A DNA stretch of 64,000 bases from positions 434,001 through 498,000 of the forward strand of contig JAUCEF010000008.1 in assembly GCA_033558025.1 (NCBI GenBank), in the 5' to 3' direction. A program made the translations under genes and the position numbers. Positions 54,515 to 64,000 of the stretch are shown in pieces. The notes beneath the pieces are model-generated. The model was given only the letters and a program-made list of their open reading frames with translations. It was not told the origin of the DNA and did no database searches. How positions within the stretch are numbered: position 1 is the first letter of the stretch; each line of letters starts with the position of its first letter. Source of the stretch: Phytophthora sp. 'mugwort' (lineage: Eukaryota > Oomycota > Peronosporomycetes > Peronosporales > Peronosporaceae).

Positions 54515-55174
54515 ATGGCTGCCTACGACCTCATTGTCACCGTATTCAAGGTCGCGACGATCATCACGACGCTCTTGAAGCGCCTCTCGCTGTTTCCAGA
54601 CTGGAACCGATGGCGGACAAATCGATGCAGGCGGACATGTCGGTATGGCCGTGCGTCATGATCATCGGCAATTCGTACGGTCGTTGTACTTACTACACGT
54701 ACGCTACCGACAATTATTTACCGCTATTCGCCACGTCGATGGTTGGCGTCGTCGTGGGCATCTTCCTGGCTTATTCCTTCTACCTCCGGGCTACCGACCG
54801 GCGCGAAGTGATAAGGATCTTCCTCATCTCCTTGTTCGTGTTGTGACTGTTACAATCTATGATTTTCTCACTCTCAGTGGCGTCTCAGGACAGTCGCATC
54901 ACTCAATTGAGAGGTCATCATGATCGGGTTCACCACGCTCATGTACGCGTCGCCGATGCTACAATCATCGAGTCATACGGACCAAGACCGCGAAGTCGAT
55001 GCCATTCACTATGGGACTTGTGAACGTTCTCAACATCTTCTGCTGGGGCGTCTACGGCGCGCTCATCCACAACAATTTCCTGCTTCTCCCAAACATCCTC
55101 GGCGTGAGTTGAGTCTCATCCAGATGCTGGTCACGTACATCTATCAGAGCAAAGGACCCAATGACGAGCAGTAA
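54515..55174 (+). pseudogene. SWEET copy 5, strongly decayed
   Basis: MAAYDLIVTVFKVATIITTLLKRLSLFPDWNRW opens at 54,515 but leaves frame near 54,625. A second piece (MSVWPCVMIIGNSYGRCTYY... to IRIFLISLFVL) stops at 54,846. Later pieces (LMYASPM, MPFTMGLVNVLNIFCWGVY) are in other frames. It is the most damaged copy of the array, with several shifts and small gaps. It belongs to the SWEET3 subgroup. Confidence 0.85.
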
Positions 55175-55590
55175 GCCGCAACCTCCAGTGAAGATCTTGT
55201 GCTTGTTGCAGACGAAGAAGACATGGGTAATGACGGAAACTGTAACAAGAGCCCGGAATTTGTGGCCCTACGTTCTCCTTGCCGAGAAGGCTTAAGTTCG
55301 TGGTGAGATACCGGTACGTAGCAAAATTCGACAGACTCCAGTAAAAAACATGAAGTTAATGGTATCAAGTTGCTTCAGTATTTGTGTGCCGTGGATGTGA
55401 CGATGGACTTAAGAGTCCTACAAAGATGGTGCAAAGTGCGACCATCATGCATACCGAAGCAGCCTCAAGCTTACGCATCCTTTAGGCACATCTGGTCGAA
55501 AAGCGTTTGACAAGTCTCACTCTGCATTGTGCCTTCAAGCACTAACGCATCCATTAGACGGTACTTAGTATTATACACACATCAACAACT
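55175..55590. other. Intergenic before SWEET6 relic
   Basis: It contains a tail-like scrap of SWEET5 (to about 55,305) and TCTCACTCTGCATTGTG (about 55,516-55,532), an initiator-like motif about 60-75 bases before SWEET6. Confidence 0.4.
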
Positions 55591-56361
55591 ATGAGTGACA
55601 CAGCCGTCGTAACCTTCGAGGTCATCACCATCGTCACGACTATCATGATGTGGTTCTCGCTGCTGCCAGATTTCCAGCGCATGCGGACGATGAAGAGCAC
55701 AGGCGACATGTCCGTCTTGCTCTGTGTGTTGCTATACGCCAGCTGCTACTTATTGTGCTGGTACAGCTACGTCTTGGCCAACATCATCCCCTTGTTCTTA
55801 ACCGCGGCACTCGGCGTTATCTCCGGACTTGTCCTCGCCGTCTTCTTCTACAAGTGAACAGCTCACAAGCGCGACGTCGTAAAGATCTTCATCGTTTCAG
55901 GCGTCGTCATGTTGCTGGAGACACTTTACTGTCTCCTAGCATTGCTCGGGTGGACAGACCAGAGCCGATCGTCTACGGGTAACACACTGGGCGTTCTCGT
56001 GATTATCTCGTCCGTTGGACTGTACGCGTCGCCAATGGCCATGATCCGTCACGTGATCCGGACCAAGACATCGTCTTCCATGCCATTCACAATGGGTGTC
56101 GTGAACGTCATCAGCAGCTTCTACTGGGTCGTCTACGCCATCCTTGTCGACGATATCTTCGTCTTGGTCCCGAACGCATCAGGGGCGTTATCGCTCGATC
56201 CAGCTGATCCTCACGGTCATTTATCCACGCAAAGCTCCCTCTCAAGTTTCGCTCTCGGTTGTCATTCACTCTCCAGCTGAAGACAGCCGAGATGACAGAA
56301 AGAGCGATGTAGTCGAGGGCTCAAACTTTGTTGCGCTTAAATCCCCCTGGAGCTTAATTTA
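55591..56361 (+). pseudogene. SWEET copy 6, one nonsense codon and one frameshift
   Basis: MSDTAVVTFEVITIVTTIMMWFSLLPDF opens at 55,591 and runs to an in-frame TGA at 55,855-55,857. Paralogues have Trp at this place (YRWTDFKRA, YRWAVDKRF), so TGG to TGA is the likely change. The same frame then continues through YASPMAMIRHVIRTKTSSSMPFTMGVVNV. It shifts near 56,185, after VLVPNASG, and the tail reads on to 56,361. It is almost intact and probably broke recently. Confidence 0.88.
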
Positions 56362-56554
56362 AAAAGTCTTGTACTCATTCAGTGAAGCACTGGTCGATAG
56401 TGCGCAGATTTCCGTAATACACTCGCCATTCTTCCACGACATAGCATCATTCACGAAACTGTGTGCTGAGCTTATATTGCCTTTTCACTTGGCTCTAGTC
56501 TCGAAATTCTCTCTTGTCTTTGTCGTCTGAATGGGGACAGACTAATAGTCACTT
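56362..56554. other. Short intergenic between SWEET6 and ankyrin gene C
   Basis: Shared 3' region of two convergent genes; nothing else is seen. Confidence 0.4.
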
Positions 56555-58717
56555 CTACGTGGTCAGTTCCTCGGTCTCAGGGGGCGTGAGGTAGAACGAA
56601 GAATTAATTTCTGCCAGCACCGTGCGTTCCCCTGACGCCTGGTAATTGCGGTGCAGCCAATCCATTAGGTAGTAGTTATACCGCTTGGCGAAGACAATGA
56701 CCTTCTCGCGGTGAATCATACGTGGGTAGAAGCGGAAAAACCACTGCAAAATCTCCACGTGCTCGTTGCGACTCGCGTTTACTGCAGCGTCCATTGTGCA
56801 GCCCTCCGAGCGCTTGGTATGTAGAAAGAGCAGCACCTCAAAGTGCCCGCCCGCCGCGGCCTTGTCCATAGCGGCCGTCGTGCAGCCCTCCGAGCGATTC
56901 TTGTTAAGCCACTTGAGTGTGTCGAGTTTACCATGTGCAGCGGCTCCATCCATAGCAGCCTCAGTGCAGCCTTCTGAGCGGTTTGCATGTAACCACTTGA
57001 CAATACGAAGGTGCCCACCTGCCGCAGCTCCATCCATAGCACGCACAGTGCACCCTTCGATACGATTGTCGTGCAACCATTTAACCACCTCGAAATGTCC
57101 GTTAGCTGCTGCTTCATCCATAGCTGCCACCGTGCATCCGTCACTACGATGCTCATGGAGCCACTTGAGCATCCCCAAGTGGCCAGCGGCAGCAGCTCCA
57201 TCCATAGCTCGCTCAGTGCATCCTTCTTCTCGATTTCTATGCAGGAATTTCACCACATCCAAGTGATTGCCACGCGCGGAGCTGTCCATTGCCTTTGTGG
57301 TGCAGCCTCCGCCTCTCCCTCGATTGCTTGTTCGCGAGCCATTGCTGCTACTACTCGCCACACTGGCAAAGCTACTCACGTGCTCAGCTTTCGGTCGGTA
57401 CTTGTCCAACCACATCACAGTGTGCAGATGCCCAAAGGTAGCGGCATCATCCATAGCTCGTGTCGTGCATCCTTCCTTCCTGTTCGTGTGTAGCCATTGC
57501 ACGACGCCCAGATGTCCATTCCTAGCTGCACCGTCCATTGCATCCGTTGTGCATCCTTCATGTCGATGGGAATGAAGCCACTTGACGACTTCTACATGTC
57601 CGTTCATCGCTGCGTCGTCCATTGCTACGTGTGTACACGCATAGTCTTTACCCTTACGATGTAGCCACTTGACCACCTCGAGATGGCCGTTAGCTGCTGC
57701 TGCGTTCATCGCGCGGGGTGTGGCAATGCCCACTCCCGACTTGTGCAGCCACTTGACAACCTTCAGGTAACCTCCTGCCGCTGCATCTTCCACCGGAACG
57801 CCTTGGTGTCTACAGAGTGAATGCTTGTCCATCCACTTGAGCATGTCCAGGAATCCTCCTTTTGCAGCCTTTGCTGCGGCTGCGGACGACGCCTCGTGTC
57901 TCACTTCATGGAGCCATTGCACTAGCTCCAGGTTCCCATTAGCTGCTGCCAAGTTCATCGCCCTGAGCTTCGTAGGCGGCCGTGTGTTCTCTTGTAGCCA
58001 CAGTGCAACCTCTGCGTGGTTGCCCTCAACAGCGTATCGCAGCTCATTGGCCCCCCAGAAAACATGGTCGTGGTGCTGCTTGAGCCATCTCAGCACCGTC
58101 AGTTGCCCGTTCCTGGCCGCCTGCTCCACCGCTCTCGTTACGAGTCCACCAGGCTGGAAACTCAGCAGCCATTGGATCATTTCCAAGTCTCCTCTCGCCG
58201 CTGCGTGCTGCATCGCGCCCGAGAACTGCGCCTGCTTGTAGAACGCGTCCAAGGCGCCCATACCTCCGGATCTCGCCGAAATGCCGCGCAACAGACGCAT
58301 GGAGCCAAACGCCGCAGCCTGAGTCAACGTGCAGCTCGGTGAGCAGTCGAGGAAGGCCTCAATGGCCTCCCACACATGAGGCAGAGCTAACATGTCCGGC
58401 CTCGAGCGGCGGACTACGCGGACACAGGCCAATGGACCGATCCACGTGCTGTCGAATCCCTCGTATGCTTCCTCGTCTACTGGCATTGCGGGCTCATTGG
58501 TGCCGGTCTCGTGGGGCTGGGGCCTGATGAACGCGCGCGCATGGCGGGACGTCTCCCATGGCGCCCAGATCTCCATCGTTGCGCCGTTGAGTCTGGGAAT
58601 GCGGAGTCGATTCTGGTCATCTTTGATTGATCCAGATAGCGTCGGAGAGTGGGCGTTTTGACAACTTGACCTCCATGAAATGATGCCTGGAATGAAATTG
58701 ATAATATTTGCTCTCAC
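56555..58717 (-). CDS. Ankyrin-like repeat protein C (720 aa)
   Basis: Third member of the family of genes A and B, about 24 kb away. It has the same N-terminal cap (MLALPHVWEAIEAFLDCSPSCT) and about 20 repeats, the later ones of the 28-residue EGCT form (NGHFEVVKWLHDNRIEGCTVRAMDGAAA). One repeat carries a Ser/Gly/Arg-rich insert of about 30 residues (SSFASVASSSSNGSRTS...) between two EGCT units. ATG 58,717 gives the longest frame; an in-frame ATG at 58,576 (MEIWAPW) is an equally possible start. Intact and intronless. No domain other than the repeats and the cap is seen. Confidence 0.85.
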   Translation of the reverse strand: MRANIINFIPGIISWRSSCQNAHSPTLSGSIKDDQNRLRIPRLNGATMEIWAPWETSRHARAFIRPQPHETGTNEPAMPVDEEAYEGFDSTWIGPLACVRVVRRSRPDMLALPHVWEAIEAFLDCSPSCTLTQAAAFGSMRLLRGISARSGGMGALDAFYKQAQFSGAMQHAAARGDLEMIQWLLSFQPGGLVTRAVEQAARNGQLTVLRWLKQHHDHVFWGANELRYAVEGNHAEVALWLQENTRPPTKLRAMNLAAANGNLELVQWLHEVRHEASSAAAAKAAKGGFLDMLKWMDKHSLCRHQGVPVEDAAAGGYLKVVKWLHKSGVGIATPRAMNAAAANGHLEVVKWLHRKGKDYACTHVAMDDAAMNGHVEVVKWLHSHRHEGCTTDAMDGAARNGHLGVVQWLHTNRKEGCTTRAMDDAATFGHLHTVMWLDKYRPKAEHVSSFASVASSSSNGSRTSNRGRGGGCTTKAMDSSARGNHLDVVKFLHRNREEGCTERAMDGAAAAGHLGMLKWLHEHRSDGCTVAAMDEAAANGHFEVVKWLHDNRIEGCTVRAMDGAAAGGHLRIVKWLHANRSEGCTEAAMDGAAAHGKLDTLKWLNKNRSEGCTTAAMDKAAAGGHFEVLLFLHTKRSEGCTMDAAVNASRNEHVEILQWFFRFYPRMIHREKVIVFAKRYNYYLMDWLHRNYQASGERTVLAEINSSFYLTPPETEELTT

Positions 58718-59425
58718 AAGGAACGATACTTATCTATTGGGTTTGACCTGTTGAGTTGAATATACCTGTTGAATCCTAGTTTTACCAGCACTCGTGATAA
58801 CGATGCTGCCAACGGTCTTGCAGCGCAACTCTTGGGTTCAGCGCGTATGCCAATTGCAATGACAAGAATTGCGCTAGCCCACCGAGATCGATTCGAGAGG
58901 CGACCGAGGTGGTCAGATGAGTAGTCCGTTCGCTGGCAGAAGGAGTCTGTCATGGACCGCCATCGACGGCGGATATCCGCCGGACACGCGCATGGTACAC
59001 GAGGCGTAGACTATTAATAGCGACGGTTGCGAACCCGACAAAACCGAGTGCGTCCTGCTTGGAGCGGAGCGGTTGCATCTGTTCGTGTCGGAGGCTTGCC
59101 TCCTCAACTACAGTACGAGCAGTAGGCAGCCGGTTACAGCTTTGATTTGCTGCAAGACTGCATGAGCTGGCAATGAAAGCGAACTGTGCATGCCGTGCAA
59201 GAGGGCAATACAACAGCTACACAAACCGTGTCTCTTTCAAACTGCGAACGCAAAACGGATTGACGCCGAAGAATGCATTTCCTCCTCGCGTATACAGCAT
59301 GCTTGCCACCATGGTACCTCAGTACAAAACAATTAGGAACCTCCACTATTGGGGGTAAGCCATGTCAAGCGCGTGTTGTGGGGTCGGTCCATTACACTGT
59401 TGACCCTGCTCTTCTCCGGCCGAAA
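58718..59425. other. Intergenic
   Basis: No gene is recognised in this stretch. Confidence 0.4.
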
Positions 59426-59429
59426 GTCC

Positions 59430-59510
59430 TGCCTACTCGAACTCACAACCTCCCAGTTCCAAAGTGCGTGGTCTGACCACTGCACCAACCGGGATCGGTT
59501 ACGTCAGTAC
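59430..59510 (-). repeat. tRNA-like relic or SINE head
   Basis: On the minus strand TGGTGCAGTGG fits the pol III A box exactly. About 40 bases later GAGTTCGAGTAG partly fits the B box. The stems do not pair well enough for a working tRNA. A tRNA-derived SINE or a decayed tRNA gene is likelier. Confidence 0.4.
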
Positions 59511-60457
59511 CAAAGAGTACATTATTAAACAAATAGTACTACACATAGTACTATTACTGCAACTATAGTAAGTAGTTTGTGGAATTTCCATTTTACTGTT
59601 ATCGTACCGGTATTGTGGCTTGCAGATGTTTTACATTACAGAGGGTCCGAAACGCGAAATGACAGCTCCGAAATGGGAGAAAACCAGGGCCCTCTTGGAG
59701 AGGCCTCACACAAAAGTGCACAAGTGCCACTACCGTTATAAACAGGTACGAGACATTCCCGTTACATCCAGCATTCCCACCACTTTCAGATTCTGCTCTT
59801 ACGACCCCAATGGAGCAAGCGGCGACTGGCCCTTTGCTGGCGAACGGGTTCCTCCCTGTGGGGACTGTTCTGCCCGACCGTGTAGTTACTGCTCTACTAG
59901 CGGAGGCCAATGAACGTACGAAAGTGGGCGTTTTCAATCGCGTCGGTGGTGGGGATGACAAATTCCGTTCGCAGTCGCGCGTTAATCCCAGGGGGATGTC
60001 ACCATCGCTGTTAGAGTTGCAGTGAGTCCTAGAGGTAGTGATCGCGATGATTCACCTAGGCTGGATGCCGGGTGTGTTCTCCTTCGTGCGTTCAAAGCCT
60101 GGCGGCATCGACCATCAAGATTATCAAGAGTCCGACTTAGCAAGAGCTCGCCAACATCACACAGACGGTGTTCCAGGAAGAATGATCTTCGCGCTAGCCT
60201 TGACACTATGCTTCGCATGTACACGCCTTTTTTCACGACGAGAGACGACTCTAAAGCATGTATGGTGAATATCCCAGTGGATTTTTGCGTGCTGTTCAGG
60301 GGCGACCTGGATCACATCAATATGCTGTACGCCAAGGAAAACTATCGAATCTACTGCTACCTGAGCTACGAGGACCTTCCAAGGAACGAGGTTGTCCTGC
60401 TTGCTAACTGCTCGAATCCAATTCTCATGGGGCAAGTCGAACGCTTCAAACCTCGCA
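59511..60457. other. Intergenic with unassigned open frames
   Basis: The longest piece, 60,022-60,501 (plus), ends with DFCVLFRGDLDHINMLYAKE and KPRITHFRYLQL but has no family I recognise. It may be part of a transposon. A tract near 59,520-59,580 repeats tagtact-type units. Confidence 0.3.
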
Positions 60458-60727
60458 TCACACATTTCCGGTATCTTCAGTTATGTGCGGTGTGCTTTTA
60501 GGGGCCCCAGCGCCGTCGCACTCGTAATTGCGATCCCAAACCGGACGACCTGGACCATCGGTGTATCTTACGCGGCGCCTCGACACATTGAATCCGAGCT
60601 CTCTGGTCCACTGATGCAGTGCTGACTCCGCTGCATCGTGGGAATCGTATACAGCTTCTTGCGGGGGAGGGATGACCACGCCCTGCTGCTCAGCATTGCT
60701 CATGGCTGAGTAGTTCGAATTTGGCAT
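60458..60727 (-). pseudogene. FAR1/MULE N-terminal domain fragment
   Basis: A piece of 89 codons with YDSHDAAESALHQWTRELGF and NVSRRRVRYTDG. It has the shape of the FAR1-type DNA-binding N-terminus found at the start of many MULE transposases. It ends early, and no catalytic part follows. It sits beside the inverted-repeat element at 60,863-61,046, which might be an end of the same transposon. Confidence 0.45.
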
Positions 60728-60862
60728 CCTTTCACGTTTCGTCTACAATCTGATACCGGTGTTGACTATCTCTCCAACATGTACTTTTTGTGCGAGGGCC
60801 ATCGCCAAGAGGGTCCTCTTTAGATTCTCCCCTACAAGATGAATACACAAACACTTAAGGTA

Positions 60863-61046
60863 AACGACCAGTTTAAGTCAGGATCACAGAGGGTACACTT
60901 TGGGCAACCATAACTTTCCTCACAGATCATTTGTGAGAGTTTTAATTGCGTAGGCGAAATTACTAGCGTTGAAGGAGTTCACATGTTTTTCTTGTTTCTA
61001 ATCGGCTTGGTTTGAGTGCGTTTCCAATTGACTTAAACTGGTCGTT
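60863..61046. mobile_element. Possible MITE with perfect 18-bp inverted ends
   Basis: Bases 60,863-60,880 (AACGACCAGTTTAAGTCA) are exactly the reverse complement of 61,029-61,046. The 184-base unit has no coding content. No certain target duplication is seen. Confidence 0.6.
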
Positions 61047-61639
61047 GACTTATCATTTTCCTGATCCCCGCACGCACTTCTTAACTTACTGCCCTTTTAC
61101 CCCAGCGGTTACTTTGACACCACGGCATTAGCTCGCTTGAATCTTTTCCAAAGAAAAACCGTCAAAGCAGATAATCTCGGAAGGAGCTCAATTTTCGATC
61201 TGTGTAGTATATATTCTGTGTAGTATATTCGACTCTAATTTTGACGTGAAAAAATCTGAAATAATATGCTGTGAATATGATATTTTCTCATGGTGCATAC
61301 CTTGTCGTCGTTGCTTTGTATTTGCCACTTGTGAGTCATCTACATGTATGAAATACAACGTGGCATCTTTTAGTCAATCGATTACGCCACGTCAAGCTGC
61401 AACTCCACCACAGTGTGCACGAACGATTTTCTTTAAAGGAAAGGCACCAGCGCTATCTTACAACACAAGTAGATTCCCCTGTTTTTCGTGTATTAACTCA
61501 TAACTGATTCCGGTAGCGATCAATTGACATTGGGGGCTCGTATGTAGTTCATCAGTCCACTCAACGCGTTCTGGAATTCGAGTTTTCTTCGTTGCAGTGT
61601 CGCTCACGCCGTACTGATGTTGGAGGTGCCACTAATTGC
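61047..61639. other. Intergenic downstream of the GH17 gene
   Basis: AT-rich, no gene recognised; a doubled tctgtgtagtatat unit lies near 61,200-61,225. Confidence 0.4.
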
Positions 61640-62530
61640 TTAGTCGCGACGAAGACGATGCTGCTGGTTCGGGCACTGCGGGATGTTGACATGTGGGTTC
61701 ATGTCCGTGCCGACGAGACCGAAATGCTTTTCGTATTCCGCGCCAGTGTAACTCACCGTCGTATCGTACATCATGAACCGGGACGACTGGCCCTTGTCGA
61801 CCGACCACGTCATGTAGTCGTTCAGGTATTGTTGCATGCCCTCGTACGACGGCTGGTTGTTAGCGTATCCCTCGCCGGCGTACGGCCAGCCAGTCTCTGT
61901 GAGGTGGAGCTTGTTGGGGCCGAACTTGGACATCATTTGGTCCCACTGAGCCTGCAGCTTCTGCACCGAAGGCTGCGAGCCATGCGTGAAGAACGGGTAA
62001 TTGTTGCAACCGATGTTGTCCACAGCGTTCGCCAGTTTCCACGCGCCGTCAGCACTCAGCCACTCATTGATGCGCTGCACGGAGCCGATCGGTGTTTTGC
62101 CCACACAGGCACGTACACGGTTAACGTAGCGACTATCTGGTCAGCCGAGTATTTGCCAAAGCCGCCGTTCTGCAGGTCCTCGTTACCGACGTAAACGGCC
62201 TCGACGGCCCACGGGTTCCGAGCGTAGCCGTCGCAGACAGCCTGAATCTCCGCGTCGATACGGTTGGGGTCGCCCAGCTGCATGCCTACAGCGACACGAA
62301 TACCGGCCGCGGCAGCCATGTCGACCGCGTTCACACCGGCCATCGAAGCTTGGTAGGTGCGGACGCTCGAGAAGTACTGGGCCACCTGCTTCATGTCGTT
62401 CTGGAGCACGTCCCAGTTGACGGTGAGGTGGTGCCACGGAGCGTAACAGACCCCCGTGTTGAGCCTAGCGGCATCAGCAAAGCTGACACACGGCGATGGC
62501 AACGGCGAACGTAGTTGCGAACTTCATCAT
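61640..62530 (-). pseudogene. Secreted GH17 beta-1,3-glucanase, two frameshifts
   Basis: GH17 enzymes cut beta-1,3-glucan; oomycetes use them on their own or plant walls. The start [13 protein letters not shown] at 62,530 is a signal peptide in one frame. The mature start ([19 protein letters not shown]) is in another, with a shift near 62,490. The frame changes again near 62,100, then runs to 61,640. Both catalytic Glu are visible: the acid/base in YVGNED and the nucleophile in [12 protein letters not shown]. The shifts are single-base, so the gene is either newly broken or a consensus error. Scraps of a relative lie at about 18,488-18,800 and 19,410-19,575. Confidence 0.85.
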
Positions 62531-64000
62531 TGCTTTAGTAGCTGCAGAAAGCTTCGAGGTTTGTTGGTTGTCCTTGAGCTAAACAAGGAAAATTGGAGAA
62601 TGAGGCGCTGAAAGTCAGCAAAGCAATTAGCGCGTGTGGTATGTCGAACCCATTGCCAACGCTCTACTGGTACTTGAGGCGGAAGAACGCCTACAACGTC
62701 CACATGGTTGTCATCGGTATGGCGTCCGATTGTATGGCGGAGGATCCAGTCGGGATCTCGGAGATTTGCTTTTGGTGTTCGCCTGGATTGTGCGCCGACC
62801 GTAAACGCCGGTATGGTGTACGTAGGACTGGTCCGCCTCTTGTGCTTACCTATGAAACCTAACGAAGTAATATTAGTGCCAGAGCGATTATTTTCTCAAG
62901 CGTTAACTGGTGGTCCTTTGTTAACGCAACGAAGTGCAGAAGGCAACCCGCATTCAGTGCACGTACAGTTTGTGAAAACTTACACTGAAAATACAAGTAC
63001 TATTAACTGTGTAGATGCAATAACATGTACAGTACTGTACTGTACACATCCATGAAGCAATAGCTGCTACCTCCAGTCGTTCCTTTGTGTTGGAAAGAAC
63101 AGCACAATTTTCGTGCCGTATTTTGCGGCTTCGCGGGGGGAATTTTGACGCCCTATGCTCTCTCCAGTCAGGGATCTTGAGTCAAGATCAATCGATTGTA
63201 GAATTGTAGCTCATTAGAGAGTACGTTGAATCGCTTTTTCAAAAAGTTTTGAAAAGCGGGGGTCTGCGCGATGGGAGCTCGCCACCGAAACTTCAAGTTT
63301 GCTGTATAGTATACAGTACACATGTATTACGCTCAGACCATTGATATGACGACAAAGTTAACCCATCACTGAAATTATCTGGTATTGGGCGTCCTACTCA
63401 AAATTTCCTTGCGATTCATCAAATCAATCACGCAGCAAATCGCGCAAGGTCGGCAAATTACTTGCGTCCACTATGACCCCCATTAATTACGAAACGTTCA
63501 TAGCAAGCGCATAGTCTGGGCATGATTGAATGACTGAGTAATTGTATGAGGGCGATTCGCTCAATCGGTCAGTTTTGGTAAATTTAGGTGGAAGCCCAAT
63601 ACATGTACAGAAGTGAAAGCTCTGGTCAAGTTGGCAATATAGGGAAAATCCCCTCCGAAGCTCTGAACGAAAGAATTTGGGCGATATTGACTGGCGTGTG
63701 GTAAATATTTTCACCCACTATATAGTAGAGGGGTTTGACTCAATCGGGATCTTGACAGAGCACCCAATGGGCGGCCTCTAATAGCCCAGTAATATTTTTC
63801 CTTTGAGCACCCAACAATCTTATTATGGAGTGCGACGCGGAGGATCGGAAATTAGTTTTATGCTGCTCAGAACAACATAAGAACACTTGGTTTCACTATG
63901 CCCTGAAATCCCCAAAACCGAATCCTTGTATTTTCTCACAAATCGAACCGATGTTATTGGTCCACGTTTCCGAACACAGGTCATTCATTGGCTAGGAAAA
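62531..64000. other. Intergenic to the window end
   Basis: No gene is recognised. The first 60 bases match the leader copies near 19,540-19,575. The rest is of mixed composition without clear repeats. Confidence 0.4.

Noticed and set aside
60022..60501. 159-codon plus-strand gene
   Set aside because: No family recognised, and repeats or transposon scraps are close by. It is mentioned only in the region note.

Overview
The window reads as nuclear DNA of an oomycete, most likely a Phytophthora-type plant pathogen. The evidence is a Crinkler (CRN) effector relic, pleiotropic-drug-resistance (PDR/ABCG) transporters, a tandem array of SWEET sugar transporters, oomycete-style short-repeat ankyrin proteins, initiator-type promoters of the oomycete form, and Ty3/Gypsy, MULE and Polinton/Maverick elements. 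The species cannot be fixed from the sequence alone.

Layout. 1 to about 14,280 is the inside and right end of a Polinton/Maverick, a virus-like DNA transposon. It carries a pVI/pX-like minor capsid or core protein, a second capsid-type protein, a packaging ATPase, a 686-residue fibre with a C-terminal peptidase-S74 chaperone, a small protein with an N-myristoylation motif, several unknown genes, an integrase with a chromodomain, and a protein-primed type DNA polymerase B. The left end lies outside the window. Most of its genes have a TATATA-like motif a few bases before the ATG. Several genes are interrupted by one-base shifts, mostly in A runs, and there are three in-frame stops. 14,483-15,581 is a broken CRN effector gene. 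16,032-17,619 is a 5'-truncated PDR copy inverted relative to the intact PDR gene at 19,763-23,833. Between them lie a deleted pogo-like transposon with terminal inverted repeats and duplicated scraps of a GH17 glucanase gene. 25,736-27,712 encodes an intact cytosolic lysyl-tRNA synthetase with an unusual C-terminal domain. Two ankyrin-like genes converge at 29,157-32,931. 34,709-39,907 is a decayed Ty3/Gypsy LTR retrotransposon. About 41,900-45,435 is a decayed MULE carrying a Ulp1-type protease relic and a 72-bp triplication. 46,546-47,352 is a two-exon short-chain dehydrogenase. 49,061-56,361 holds six SWEET copies in tandem, three intact and three broken. 56,555-58,717 is a third ankyrin-like gene. 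58,718-64,000 is repeat-rich, with a tRNA-like relic, a FAR1-domain fragment, a possible MITE and a broken GH17 glucanase.

How it fits together. The Polinton genes would work as one system: integration (integrase), self-replication (PolB), and possible particle formation (ATPase, capsid-type proteins, fibre). The host genes cover drug and metabolite export, sugar transport and translation. Because many one-base frameshifts occur in otherwise coherent reading frames, consensus errors in the assembly must be kept in mind alongside true pseudogenisation. The 1356-residue PDR gene, the LysRS, three SWEETs and the three ankyrin genes are nevertheless intact.
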